A stretch of 43,817 nucleotides of DNA. Origin: Terriglobia bacterium. Its GTDB lineage: Bacteria; Acidobacteriota; Terriglobia; UBA7540. Positions 1 to 8,505 of this stretch are shown here, piece by piece. The DNA lies in NCBI GenBank assembly GCA_030041095.1, contig JASHON010000143.1:1-43817 (forward strand), in the 5' to 3' direction. The position numbers and the translations under genes are program-made. Below the pieces are notes generated by a model. The model was given only the letters and a program-made list of their open reading frames with translations. It had not been told where the DNA came from and searched no databases. Numbering within the stretch: the stretch's first letter is position 1; each line of letters opens with the position of its first letter.

Positions 1-122
1 ATCACGTTTTCCTGGTCACCCTGGCTTACGCCTTTCTTCGTTCCGAGCAAGCACGCCTTAAAAAAAACTTCTGGTGTGACTTTGCCAGCAGTGAGGAAGA
101 GACTCCAAGTCATCTTGGTTAG
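1..122 (+). mobile_element. Transposase C-terminal fragment, truncated by the window edge
   Basis: Reading codons from position 3 gives about 39 residues ending at TAG 120-122. The peptide contains HVFLVTLAYAFLRSEQARLKKNFW, shown here as HVFLVTLAYAFL and LKKNFW. This hydrophobic helix followed by an RxKKNFW-type stretch resembles the C-terminus of DDE transposases of the IS701/IS4-like group. Only the tail is visible, so the catalytic DDE residues lie outside the window and the family assignment is tentative. A short hairpin (CGGGC at 128-132 with GCCCG at 137-141) follows the stop. An insertion sequence at this edge would explain why the contig ends here. The alternative is a chance open stretch, but the residue composition is protein-like and unlike the neighbouring non-coding ORFs. 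Confidence 0.5.
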
Positions 123-1074
123 GCTCTCGGGCCGATGCCCGTGGTGTGAAACAAGATTTGATGATACCTCTTAATTACTTAACCTAGTATTACTAACAGC
201 ATTTTCAGTTGCCGAAGGATTTGTGGATCCTCATGCACGATCAGCACAAAAATTTCTGCGTCCATCGTTCCTCCCCAACACAATCGTTCCTGCGATCTTC
301 TAACGCTCATTCGCCGGCGGCGGGAGCTTACCGGCACTGCAAGTGGGGACCGAAGCGTTTCAGGTTCACTGCTTCTCGTGTGCTGCAGCCCCGCGGTCCG
401 CAGCGGGCGCGCCGCGCTACCCTCACTTTATTCGAAGGCAACGCGCGAGCGCCAATCAATAAATTCAATGAATGTCATTACAAGCGCGTCACAGGAAGGT
501 TAAAATTGGCACTATTCCTGATCCTGACGCGACGGACGGTAATTAGAAGGAACTTCCAACACTGCCGAAACGAGGGAAAGAAACAGCTTGTTCCGGCACT
601 GCATTCGCTCGCCACAGCTCAGGGCGCGCTGGCGCGCGCCCCAAACTGAGTTCGTTCCCCTTCCCCGACTCCACTTCTTGCCACCCGAGAAAATATCGGC
701 CAACGGGGCCGGAGTCAGACCGCGACCGGGGGAGGGGGAGCCCAAGTCATTAGCCTGCCGGCCCCGCGTTAGCCGTTTTGCCCCTAGGGTCGCTGGAGGC
801 AAAACCTTTAGAAGAATTCTCAAGCTTCCGGCACAACCGGGATCTTACGATCCGCTCGTATACTCCGTATGTCTATCAATTACAGATTTGATTATCCTCA
901 TCCGCAAGGTGCCAGCGCAATTCGGTTGATTATGTAGAAATCAATACACTCTGTTGCTGTTGGGTTATACGTGAAAAACCCGGTGCATTATCGTGCAATT
1001 CGAATGGGGAGAATCTGAGGGCAAATAATAACCGCCATTTTTGGGGCCAATAAGAAAGCGCCCGCTGAACGGCC
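123..1074. other. Gene-poor region next to a transposase remnant
   Basis: About 950 bp without a supportable gene. The open frames here encode Arg/Pro/Ser-rich, low-complexity peptides with no family signature, no good ribosome binding site and mutual overlap on both strands. An AT-rich patch lies at about 165-205, possibly the outer end of the insertion sequence. No tRNA, riboswitch or strong terminator was recognised. Confidence 0.5.
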
Positions 1075-1746
1075 TCACGCTTCCACCAAGTGGTTGCGAA
1101 CGGCGTAGCGAACCAATTCACTGAAGGAGTGCAATTCGAGGCGCCGCATGATTGCGCTTCGATGGGTTTCAACCGTCTTGACGCTGATGCCCAGCGCGGC
1201 CGCCACTTCTTTGTTTCCTTTACCTTCCGCCAGCAGCCGAACGACATCGTGCTGTCGGGCGGTGAGAAGTTCGCGATTGCGGCGCTTGGCCGTGGGACGG
1301 CCCGAGTCGTTCAGATACTCCTGCACGGCGATCTCCGTGACTTTGGCGCCGAAGAATCGTTTATTCGAAAGAACAGCAGCAACCGCGGCCAGCAGGTCGC
1401 GGTCCAGATCAGACTTACACACGTAGCCGCAGGCGCCGGCATCGAGCGCCTCCCGCACCACTTCTTCCGACTCGTGCATGGAAAACACCAGCAGCTTGCT
1501 CTTGGGCGAAACGCTATGGATTTCCCGGGCAACTGCCAGCCCATTCATTTCGGGCATGGAAACATCCAGCACCACGACGTCCGGCTGGAGCTGCTCGGCC
1601 TGTTTCAACGCCTCGCGGCCGCTCGCTGCTTCGGCACACACTTGCCAGGCCGGCTGGCTCTCGAGCAATTCCTTGACGCCACGCCGTACCACACCGTGAT
1701 CGTCAGCCACGAGAATGCGTACTCTGGTTTTCACTTCACCCTTCAT
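1075..1746 (-). CDS. NarL/FixJ-family response regulator
   Basis: Cytoplasmic two-component response regulator of 223 residues. The N-terminal receiver domain (about 8-125) has the acidic pair in ADDH near residue 15-16, the phospho-acceptor Asp61 in VVVLDVSMPEMNG, Ser89 at the switch position and Lys111 in CKSDL. A LuxR-type helix-turn-helix occupies about 160-220, with LTARQHDVVRLLAEG and the recognition stretch SVKTVETHRSAIMRRL. It should dimerise on phosphorylation and bind promoter DNA. The histidine kinase gene lies directly upstream on the same strand; its TGA stop is embedded in the perfect Shine-Dalgarno sequence of this gene, so the two are translationally coupled and almost certainly cognate. 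The target genes cannot be read from the window. Confidence 0.93.
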   Translation of the reverse strand: MKGEVKTRVRILVADDHGVVRRGVKELLESQPAWQVCAEAASGREALKQAEQLQPDVVVLDVSMPEMNGLAVAREIHSVSPKSKLLVFSMHESEEVVREALDAGACGYVCKSDLDRDLLAAVAAVLSNKRFFGAKVTEIAVQEYLNDSGRPTAKRRNRELLTARQHDVVRLLAEGKGNKEVAAALGISVKTVETHRSAIMRRLELHSFSELVRYAVRNHLVEA

Positions 1747-1749
1747 CGG

Positions 1750-1759
1750 TCACCTCCTT
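1750..1759 (-). promoter_or_regulatory. Perfect Shine-Dalgarno overlapping the upstream stop codon
   Basis: On the minus strand the sequence reads AAGGAGGTGA, four bases before the ATG of the response regulator. Its last three bases are the TGA stop of the sensor kinase. A terminating ribosome is therefore placed on the ribosome binding site of the next gene, which fixes the start codon and implies coupled synthesis of kinase and regulator. Confidence 0.85.
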
Positions 1760-4700
1760 GTGTCCGTTCCTTTGCGATTAGGTTTTGCAACCGCAATCGC
1801 CTGTTCACTCTCCCGCCTGGGAATCTCCTCCTGTGTTTCAGCCTCTGGTCCGCGTTTGCGGACGGAGGGCACAAACCCATTACCGTCCTCCTGCGGGAGA
1901 CCCTTCGGCGACTCGCCGGCCGCCTGCGAGAGGTTGGCGAGAGGCAGAATCGCCTTTACGACGGTGCCGCCTGGGCCGGAAGCAACATCAAGCCTGCCTC
2001 CTGTTTGCCTCATTCGCTCTTTCATCCCCATAATGCCCAAGCCGGCGCGCAACTCAGGATTCCCGTTCCCCTTGTCTTCCACTTCCAGGCGCACCTCGCT
2101 CGCGCCGTCGAGCCGCAGCGCGATGCTGGCCTGCCGGCTGCCGGAATGTTGAAGAACGTTCGTCAGGCTTTCCTGGGCCACGCGAAACAGCGCGATTTCC
2201 GCCTCCTTAGGCAGCCGCCGGAATCGGGGAGGAACGAAAAGCTGAACCGTCAGCCCGGTCTGCCGCGAAAACACCTCCACGAACCACCGAATCGCTGACG
2301 CCAACCCGGCCTCCTCCAGCATCGGCGGATACAGGCTATAGGCGAGCGTGCGGACGTCACGCATCACCTGGTCGCTCAGACCCAGACATTCGTTGAGGAT
2401 TCTCACACCGTTGGGGTCTGGCCGGCGTTGCACAGCCGCGTTAAGCTGCATTTTCAAGGCTACCAGCTTTTGCCCCGTCGAATCGTGGAGTTCTCGCGCG
2501 ATGCGCTGCCGCTCGCTGTCTTGCGCGCGGATCAGCGCGCGAGACAGTACCCGCAGGCTGCCTTCGGATTCTTTCAGACCGGTGATGTCAGAATTCACCT
2601 GTAGCATCCCTGGCGGCGCAAAATCCGAGCCAGGCTGAAACCCCCAGTGACTGTGGACGACGATCCGGCTGCCGTCGCGGCGCGTTTGCACAAACTCCCC
2701 CTCCCATCGTCCGGTTTGAGTGACCTCCCGTTCGATCTCCTCGAGGGCCACCGGATACGAAGTGTGCAAAAGGTGCCGGGTAACCTGCCCCAGCGCTTCG
2801 CGTTCCGTCCAACCGTACATGCGTTCCGCGCCATGGCTCCAGAAGCGAATGATGCCGTCGAGGTCACGCAGAATGATGGCATCATGGACCAAGTCGAACA
2901 TCGTAGCCTGCCGCTTCAGCGCTGCGAGAGCCCGCGTACGTTCCGTGACATCTTCGATGGCCAGTAGAATGAGTGGAGCGGCGGACTCGGGCTCGATCCT
3001 CCGCGCGTTCAGCAGCAGGATTCGCATGCCGATCTTGGCAAAATCGTGGCGAAGCTCGAAATCCTCTTCGGTCTGGCTGGCGGAAAGAAGGTTCATGAGC
3101 AGGTCGCGGAGCCGGGGAATATCCCACTGGCCGTTATCCAATTCATAGATCAAACGGCTTTCCGTCTCCTCCCGCGTCAGCTTAAATTTCCTGTAGAAGG
3201 CCTTGTTGGCGATGGCGACGCGGAGCCCAGCATCCAGAATCAACAACGGTTCTCGCGCGTTTTCAATGAGGGCATCGGCGTAATGCCGCGTCTGGTCAAG
3301 GGTTCGCTTTAAGGCGTCGATATTCTGAAAGGTGATGACGGCGCCGTTGACGCTGCCATCCGGAGCTTTATAAGGCCGCACACGCATCAGGTGCCACGGC
3401 CCGCCTCTTTCCTGCACTTCGCGCTCCCGGAAGCCACCTTCATCGATCACGTCCCGGACGCCAGGCGCCAAGTCGTCCATCTCCAGGTTGGGCCGAACTT
3501 CATGGAGCTTCTGCCCGGCCCCAATCGGCAACAAGTTCAACAGCTTCTCCGCGGGCGGGGTAAAGAGCCGGATGCTCAGCTCTCGATCGACCATCATCAA
3601 AGGGATCTTGACGTTGACCAGCAGGTTGGTCAGGTCGGCGTTCGCCTCGCTCAAGTCCACGTTTCTGGCCCTGAGCTCGTCGTTCAGCATCGAAAGTTCT
3701 TCGTTGGCTGCTTGCAATTCTTCCTTCGCGCTTTCCAGCTCCTGGTTGGTGCTCTGCAATTCCTCATTAGCAGAGACCACCGCTTCGTTCGCGGCGTTGT
3801 ACTCCTCCAGCGTTTGGTCGTGCACTTCCGTCAGCGACTGGAGATTGCCTCGAAGGTGTTCCACTTCACCCATCAATCGCTCGGACTCACTCTCGGCCCC
3901 ACTCGTCCGCTTCGAGCGGTGAACCTGGCGTACGGTCCCAGCCTTTGCCGCGGCCCGGCTCCGCTTTTCCTGAAACACAATCACGTATCGCTGCTGCTCG
4001 CCTGTCTGCGCAGGAAGCGGGATCACTTCCAGGTCAATCTCTCTCAACCTCCCATGCGGGGATCGCATCAGAACGTCTGCTCTCCTCGCATTTCTGTTGT
4101 GCTTCGCAGCCTCATTGATGGCGATGCGCAGATCCGGAATAAGGCTCTGATTCACCATTTTCCACAGGCTGAAAGCTGCCCGGCCGGACGCAGGCTCCAG
4201 GTATGGCCCGGTCTTGCCTCGAAATTGCACGATCTCCATCTGTGGGCTTACCACAATGCTCGCCGGCAGAAACTGCTTCATGAGAGCCTGATCCACTTCG
4301 TCCGCCACAGTCCGCTCCGCGTCCCCTGCGCTGGCCTTCTTGGCCCGGTGAACTGCCGGACCCGCGGTCGCGATCCCCGGAAAAGGAAGCGCCACCGGCG
4401 CCCTGGCGAGCTTCCTGTAAATCCGCTGTTTTTTCTCAACTACGGCGAAGCGATCTGCGAGCGGTCCGAGGCTTTCAGATTCGCCCAGGATCAGGTAACC
4501 ATCGGGTTTGAGTGCGTACTGGAGTGTGGCGATGATCCGGTGCTGAAGGGCTGGGCTAAGGTAAATGAGCAGATTGCGGCAACTGACCAGGTCCAGATTC
4601 AGAAACGGCGGATCCCGTGTTATGTTGTGTTTCGCGAAGATACACATTTCGCGCACTGCTTTCGAAACCTGAAATCCTGCGTTCGACCGCACGAAAAAGC

Positions 4701-5967
4701 GCTCCACCCGCTCCGAACCCAGCCGCTCCACGTCACCCTCGGGATAGAACCCGCTTCGGGCTCGCGCCAGAGCCGGTTCGCTGATATCTGTGGCGAAGAT
4801 CTGCACGCGCCGGGCGGCCGGGCCGGGGGCCTTTGAGGTCACGGCGCCGCGCGGTCGCCCTAACGCTTCCAGGAGGGCGATGGCGTACGAATACGCCTCC
4901 TCTCCCGTCGAGCAGCCGGCAACCCAGACGCGGAGGGGTTCTCCCTTCTTACGTTTCTTTAGCAGGTCTGGAGCCACGTGCCGGTCAAACGCGGCAAACA
5001 TTTCCGGGCCGCGGAAGAATCCAGTCACCTGGATCAGGAGATCCCTGTGCAAATCCTTCAGCTCGCCCGGAGCGCTTTGAGCGTAACGAAGGTACTCTCC
5101 CACCGTACGAATCCGGCGGAGCGCCATGCGACGCTGCAGCCGCCGGAGCAGAGTGTCCCGCTTATAATGGGTGAAATCGACGCCAGTGGTGTCGAGCAGC
5201 ATGGAGAACAACCGCCTGAGTTGCTGGTGGCCTATCAGGCCTGGCGCTCCCCGCCCTCGGCCTGGCGATTGAAAAATATTGCTGTCTCGCGCAAGCTTCG
5301 CCAGCTTGCGGGCCATGGCCTCGGGAGGAAGCACGAGATCGACGCAGCCGGCGCTGACGGCACTCGACGGCATGCTGTCATATTGGGCCGACTCAGCATC
5401 CTGAGCGATGGTGATGCCACCGGCGCTCTTAATCGCGTAGCATCCTTCCGTTCCGTCGAACACGGCGCCGGACAAAATGACACCAATTGCCTTTTGCCCG
5501 CATTCTTCTGCCAGGGACCGGAAGAAATGATCGATGGGAAACTCGTGCGCACGAGGGCGTGCGCTCAGGCGCAAAGCCCCGTCTTCGAGCTCCACGATGG
5601 CGTTTCCCGGACTCACATAAATCCGATCGGGTTCAACCGTCATTCCGTCTGTCACTTCACACGTGGGAATCCGTGTTTTATTGATGGGGATTTCCGGCGG
5701 CGTGTTCTCCCTCGCCGGATCGAGATGGCGCACAAGAACGAAAGCCATACCGGTTTTGGCCGGCAGCGCCGCGAGTAGCGTGGCGAAGGCTTGCAGGCCG
5801 CCTGCCGAGGCCCCGATTCCCACAATCGAAATAGATCGAGACGTTGCCGTTAGCGAATGCAGTTCCCTGCCCCCGGGTGGTTCTGAATCAAGTTGTTTCC
5901 GCGTATACCGTCTGTCGGGGACTCGTGAGGATTCGGCCCTGCCCTGTTTGCCAGTGGTTCCTTTCAT
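1750..5967 (-). CDS. CheB-CheR-PAS hybrid sensor histidine kinase (HisKA_3 type)
   Basis: Very large multidomain signalling protein, 1405 residues from ATG 5967; a TTG at 6009 in the same frame would add 14. Counting from that TTG, a CheB-like methylesterase domain spans about 58-240 with a visible triad: Ser68 (GIGASAGG), His95 (VRHLDP) and Asp185 (VFDGTEG). A CheR-like methyltransferase follows (about 265-520; AGCSTGEEAYS, CRNLLIYL). Then come a long Glu/Asn-rich coiled coil (EELQSTNQELESAKEEL), several PAS domains, a HisKA_3 dimerisation helix with the phospho-accepting His in ARELHDSTGQ, and a C-terminal HATPase (NVLQHSG, EDKGNG, GLGIMGMKER). No membrane segment or CheB receiver domain is present, so it is probably cytoplasmic. 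The HisKA_3 type matches the NarL-type partner immediately downstream. The DPAREN stretch after His95 diverges from usual CheB, so esterase activity is uncertain. Confidence 0.92.
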   Translation of the reverse strand: MKGTTGKQGRAESSRVPDRRYTRKQLDSEPPGGRELHSLTATSRSISIVGIGASAGGLQAFATLLAALPAKTGMAFVLVRHLDPARENTPPEIPINKTRIPTCEVTDGMTVEPDRIYVSPGNAIVELEDGALRLSARPRAHEFPIDHFFRSLAEECGQKAIGVILSGAVFDGTEGCYAIKSAGGITIAQDAESAQYDSMPSSAVSAGCVDLVLPPEAMARKLAKLARDSNIFQSPGRGRGAPGLIGHQQLRRLFSMLLDTTGVDFTHYKRDTLLRRLQRRMALRRIRTVGEYLRYAQSAPGELKDLHRDLLIQVTGFFRGPEMFAAFDRHVAPDLLKKRKKGEPLRVWVAGCSTGEEAYSYAIALLEALGRPRGAVTSKAPGPAARRVQIFATDISEPALARARSGFYPEGDVERLGSERVERFFVRSNAGFQVSKAVREMCIFAKHNITRDPPFLNLDLVSCRNLLIYLSPALQHRIIATLQYALKPDGYLILGESESLGPLADRFAVVEKKQRIYRKLARAPVALPFPGIATAGPAVHRAKKASAGDAERTVADEVDQALMKQFLPASIVVSPQMEIVQFRGKTGPYLEPASGRAAFSLWKMVNQSLIPDLRIAINEAAKHNRNARRADVLMRSPHGRLREIDLEVIPLPAQTGEQQRYVIVFQEKRSRAAAKAGTVRQVHRSKRTSGAESESERLMGEVEHLRGNLQSLTEVHDQTLEEYNAANEAVVSANEELQSTNQELESAKEELQAANEELSMLNDELRARNVDLSEANADLTNLLVNVKIPLMMVDRELSIRLFTPPAEKLLNLLPIGAGQKLHEVRPNLEMDDLAPGVRDVIDEGGFREREVQERGGPWHLMRVRPYKAPDGSVNGAVITFQNIDALKRTLDQTRHYADALIENAREPLLILDAGLRVAIANKAFYRKFKLTREETESRLIYELDNGQWDIPRLRDLLMNLLSASQTEEDFELRHDFAKIGMRILLLNARRIEPESAAPLILLAIEDVTERTRALAALKRQATMFDLVHDAIILRDLDGIIRFWSHGAERMYGWTEREALGQVTRHLLHTSYPVALEEIEREVTQTGRWEGEFVQTRRDGSRIVVHSHWGFQPGSDFAPPGMLQVNSDITGLKESEGSLRVLSRALIRAQDSERQRIARELHDSTGQKLVALKMQLNAAVQRRPDPNGVRILNECLGLSDQVMRDVRTLAYSLYPPMLEEAGLASAIRWFVEVFSRQTGLTVQLFVPPRFRRLPKEAEIALFRVAQESLTNVLQHSGSRQASIALRLDGASEVRLEVEDKGNGNPELRAGLGIMGMKERMRQTGGRLDVASGPGGTVVKAILPLANLSQAAGESPKGLPQEDGNGFVPSVRKRGPEAETQEEIPRRESEQAIAVAKPNRKGTDTRR

Positions 5968-6219
5968 GCCCCCGTCCCGGCATCGCCCGGATCCCCTCCG
6001 GTCTTGCAATGAGGCGCGTTATTGAATCAGTCTCCGCCAGCGGGTGGCCGCTGTCAAGCGAAGCGCTGCACGGATCCACGTGCGGAACGATCACGCTGCC
6101 GGTTCCAGCCGGAATAGAAATAACCTCACCACTGGCGTATCATCAAACCAGGAGTACGGTACGGCGGAGCATGCCGCGGCAAACGTACTTTTGGTCAAAC
6201 GGGGGGCGATCGTCGCGAA

Positions 6220-7158
6220 ATGAGTGAAATGGGCCAAGTGGAAACGTTCGAGCGGGAAATTCAGAAGCTCAAGCGCGAGCTGAACGCGGTGATACTGGCC
6301 CACTACTATCAAGATTCAGAAATCCAGGATGTGGCGGATTTCATTGGCGACAGCCTGCAGCTCTCGCAGCAGGCCGCCGCCACCAGCGCGGATGTTATTG
6401 TCTTCGCCGGAGTTCACTTCATGGCCGAAACGGCCAAAATTCTGAATCCCACGCGCACCGTGCTGCTTCCGGATTTGAATGCCGGCTGCTCCCTGGCGGA
6501 TAGTTGCCCGGCTCAGCTCTACAAACCCTTTCGCGAGCGGTTCCAGGATCACGTTGCGATCAATTACATCAATTGCAGCGCGGAAGTTAAGGCTCTGAGC
6601 GACATCATCTGCACCTCGAGCAATGCCGAGAAAATCGTCCGCCAGGTTCCGGCTTCCACTCCCATTCTCTTTGGCCCCGATCGGAATCTGGGCCGTTACG
6701 TGATGAAAGTAACGGGACGGCCATTGCGGCTTTGGGAAGGAACCTGCCTTGTGCACGAAACGTTTTCAGAGCAAAAGCTCCTTCGGCTGAAGCTTCGCCA
6801 TCCCGAAGCCAAGGTCCTGGCCCATCCGGAGTGCGAAGAGCGCGTCCTGCGCAATGCGGACTACATTGGATCGACCACCGGCATCTTGAACTACGTCCGG
6901 AAGAGCGCAGCGAGCGAATTCATCGTCGCCACAGAGCCGGGCATTATTCACCAGATGGAGAAAGCTTGCCCGGACAAAACCTTCATCCCTGCCCCGCCCG
7001 AAAACGGCTGTGCCTGCAATCAATGCCCTCATATGAGGTTGAACACGCTGGAAAAGCTCTATCTCGCCATGCGAAACTTTCGTCCCGAAATCGATTTAGA
7101 CGAAGATTTACGCGTGCGGGCCCTTCGCCCCATTCAGCGCATGCTGGAAATGAGTTGA
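6220..7158 (+). CDS. nadA: Quinolinate synthase
   Basis: Condenses iminoaspartate with dihydroxyacetone phosphate to quinolinate, the second step of de novo NAD synthesis, in the cytoplasm. The protein has 312 residues, normal for the compact NadA type. The three pseudo-symmetric domains are marked by AVILAHYYQ (23-31), [10 protein letters not shown] (88-96) and [15 protein letters not shown] (258-272). Likely [4Fe-4S] ligands are Cys90, Cys176 (WEGTC) and one Cys of the 264-269 group; the spacing of about 86 and 88 residues matches the family. ATG 6220 has only a weak Shine-Dalgarno, and ATG 6229 is an alternative. Its stop overlaps the likely nadC start, so nadA and nadC form one operon. 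Confidence 0.96.
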   Translation: MSEMGQVETFEREIQKLKRELNAVILAHYYQDSEIQDVADFIGDSLQLSQQAAATSADVIVFAGVHFMAETAKILNPTRTVLLPDLNAGCSLADSCPAQLYKPFRERFQDHVAINYINCSAEVKALSDIICTSSNAEKIVRQVPASTPILFGPDRNLGRYVMKVTGRPLRLWEGTCLVHETFSEQKLLRLKLRHPEAKVLAHPECEERVLRNADYIGSTTGILNYVRKSAASEFIVATEPGIIHQMEKACPDKTFIPAPPENGCACNQCPHMRLNTLEKLYLAMRNFRPEIDLDEDLRVRALRPIQRMLEMS

Positions 7159-8033
7159 CGCTCTCTGTGACACCTGCCTTCTTGGACCCTGCTACGCTTC
7201 ACCCCCTTCTGAAACAATTCCTGGAGGAAGACGGCAGTTTCCACGATGTCACCACGGAAGCCACCGTGGCCGCCACGCTCGAAGCGGAGGGCCGGTTTGT
7301 CGCCAAGTCCGCGCTCGTCCTGGCTGGAATGGATATTGCTCTTGCAGTCTTCCTGCTCCTTGATCCGCAAGCTCGAGTCGATGTGCGAATGAAAGACGGC
7401 GTGTTTCTTGCGCCAGGCGATGAACCGGCCACGGTGCGCGGCAAAGCACGCGCTTTGCTCGCGGCGGAGCGAGTAGCGCTGAATCTGCTTCAACGATTGA
7501 GCGGAATTGCCACCTTGACGCGCCAATTCGTCGACGCCGTCCAGGGAACGGGAGCGGAGATTCTGGATACACGAAAGACCACCCCAGGGCTGCGGATGCT
7601 TGAAAAGTACGCCGTGCGCGTGGGCGGAGGGCGTAACCACCGCATGGCGCTCAGCGGCGCTATTCTCATCAAGGAAAACCATATTCGTGCGGCGGGCGGC
7701 ATCCGTGCGGCCCTTGCCGGCGCATGCAAGGCCCGGAGCGAAGCGCAACTCCTCGAAATCGAAGTGACGTCCCTCGGCGAACTCGATGAGGCGCTCGATG
7801 GCCAGCCGGATGCCGTGCTGCTGGATAATATGACCCCGGCAGAAGTGGCGCAAGCCGTGCGGCGGGCCCAGGCCTGCGGGAGTAAGGCCGTCTTGGAAGC
7901 TTCAGGTGGCATCACTCTCACAAACGTCCGTCAATACGCCGAAGCAGGCGTAAACTGGATTTCCGTGGGCGCGCTCACCCATTCGGCTCCAGCCTCGGAC
8001 ATCAGCTTCGAGATCGAACCGGTCAATTCATGA
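7155..8033 (+). CDS. nadC: Nicotinate-nucleotide pyrophosphorylase (carboxylating)
   Basis: Converts quinolinate plus PRPP to nicotinate mononucleotide, CO2 and pyrophosphate, using the product of NadA. Family motifs are clear: FHDVTTEA near the N-terminus, [12 protein letters not shown], the PRPP/quinolinate-binding stretch [27 protein letters not shown], and the barrel strands [15 protein letters not shown] and LEASGGI. The open frame extends far upstream inside nadA, but homology begins only after the nadA stop. I place the start at TTG 7155, which overlaps the nadA TGA by four bases with GGAA five bases upstream. GTG 7167 is an alternative. Predicted length is 292 residues (288 from GTG), typical for NadC. 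Confidence 0.93.
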   Translation: MTLSVTPAFLDPATLHPLLKQFLEEDGSFHDVTTEATVAATLEAEGRFVAKSALVLAGMDIALAVFLLLDPQARVDVRMKDGVFLAPGDEPATVRGKARALLAAERVALNLLQRLSGIATLTRQFVDAVQGTGAEILDTRKTTPGLRMLEKYAVRVGGGRNHRMALSGAILIKENHIRAAGGIRAALAGACKARSEAQLLEIEVTSLGELDEALDGQPDAVLLDNMTPAEVAQAVRRAQACGSKAVLEASGGITLTNVRQYAEAGVNWISVGALTHSAPASDISFEIEPVNS

Positions 8034-8505
8034 CGGTGTGACTGGAGGGGAAAATTGGCGCTTGGGAAAAAGAAGGAACGAATGTCATTGTGAGCGTAGC
8101 GAAGAATCCCAGCACTCGTTTTCAAAGAAATGCAGAGATGCTTCGCTCAGCATGACAGACTGGCCTTCTCCTGCGGCGTGTTTAGCCTTGGCTGCGCCGG
8201 CCAGCGGCTAAAGCCGATGGAGGCTGCGACGCACTGCGGCATGACTGAAGTCATGCCCTGATACGGGGGTACCGGGGCGGCTGCTGGAGCGCCCGGGAAA
8301 CGACGTGTGAAATGTAGAAACCGCAGGGGCGAGGCGTAGCTTCGCCCTAAATAATTTGACGGCTGGCGTTCGCGGAAAGGCAAGCCTTTCCGCACGTCAG
8401 GCGGCGGAGCCGAACGGTGGCAAGGCGACATTCCTCAACCGTGGGGACAAGGTAAACCGCAAAGCAGAGGGTTGCTTGCCAGCGCAAGGTTCGATTTCTG
8501 AGGAG
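8034..8505. repeat. Intergenic block of composite dispersed repeats between nadC and nadB
   Basis: No gene. The stretch is a mosaic of palindromic units. An imperfect inverted repeat has arms at 8083-8104 (TGTCATTGTGAGCG...GCGAAG) and 8141-8157 (CTTCGCTCAGCATGACA). A second unit at about 8195-8270 contains CAGCGGCTAAAGCCG and GCATGACTGAAGTCATGCC. A third at about 8325-8345 contains GGCGTAGCTTCGCCC. The fourth, at 8374-8405, is repeated exactly elsewhere in the window. Such units are typical of extragenic palindromes scattered through some genomes. They place about 470 bp between genes of one pathway, so nadB probably has its own promoter. Confidence 0.7.
8374..8405 (+). repeat. 32-nt palindromic repeat, copy 1
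   Basis: GGAAAGGCAAGCCTTTCC forms an 8-bp stem with a 2-nt centre and is followed by GCACGTCAGGCGGC. The identical 32 nt occur again at 18833-18864, also in an intergenic region. It extends the open frame of nadB upstream artificially. The function is unknown; an extragenic palindrome or mobile fragment is likely. Confidence 0.8.

Noticed and set aside
209-929. Several 100-150 codon frames near the left end
   Set aside because: They overlap each other on both strands and encode low-complexity Arg/Pro/Ser-rich peptides without motifs.
3391-4836. Long plus-strand open frame (481 codons) opposite the CheB-CheR kinase
   Set aside because: Shadow of the kinase reading frame; no signature, no ribosome binding site. 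The same applies to 1090-2298.
8356-8505. 50-residue N-terminal extension of nadB
   Set aside because: It consists of the 32-nt palindrome and other repeat DNA; the FAD-binding fold starts right after ATG 8506 or TTG 8512.
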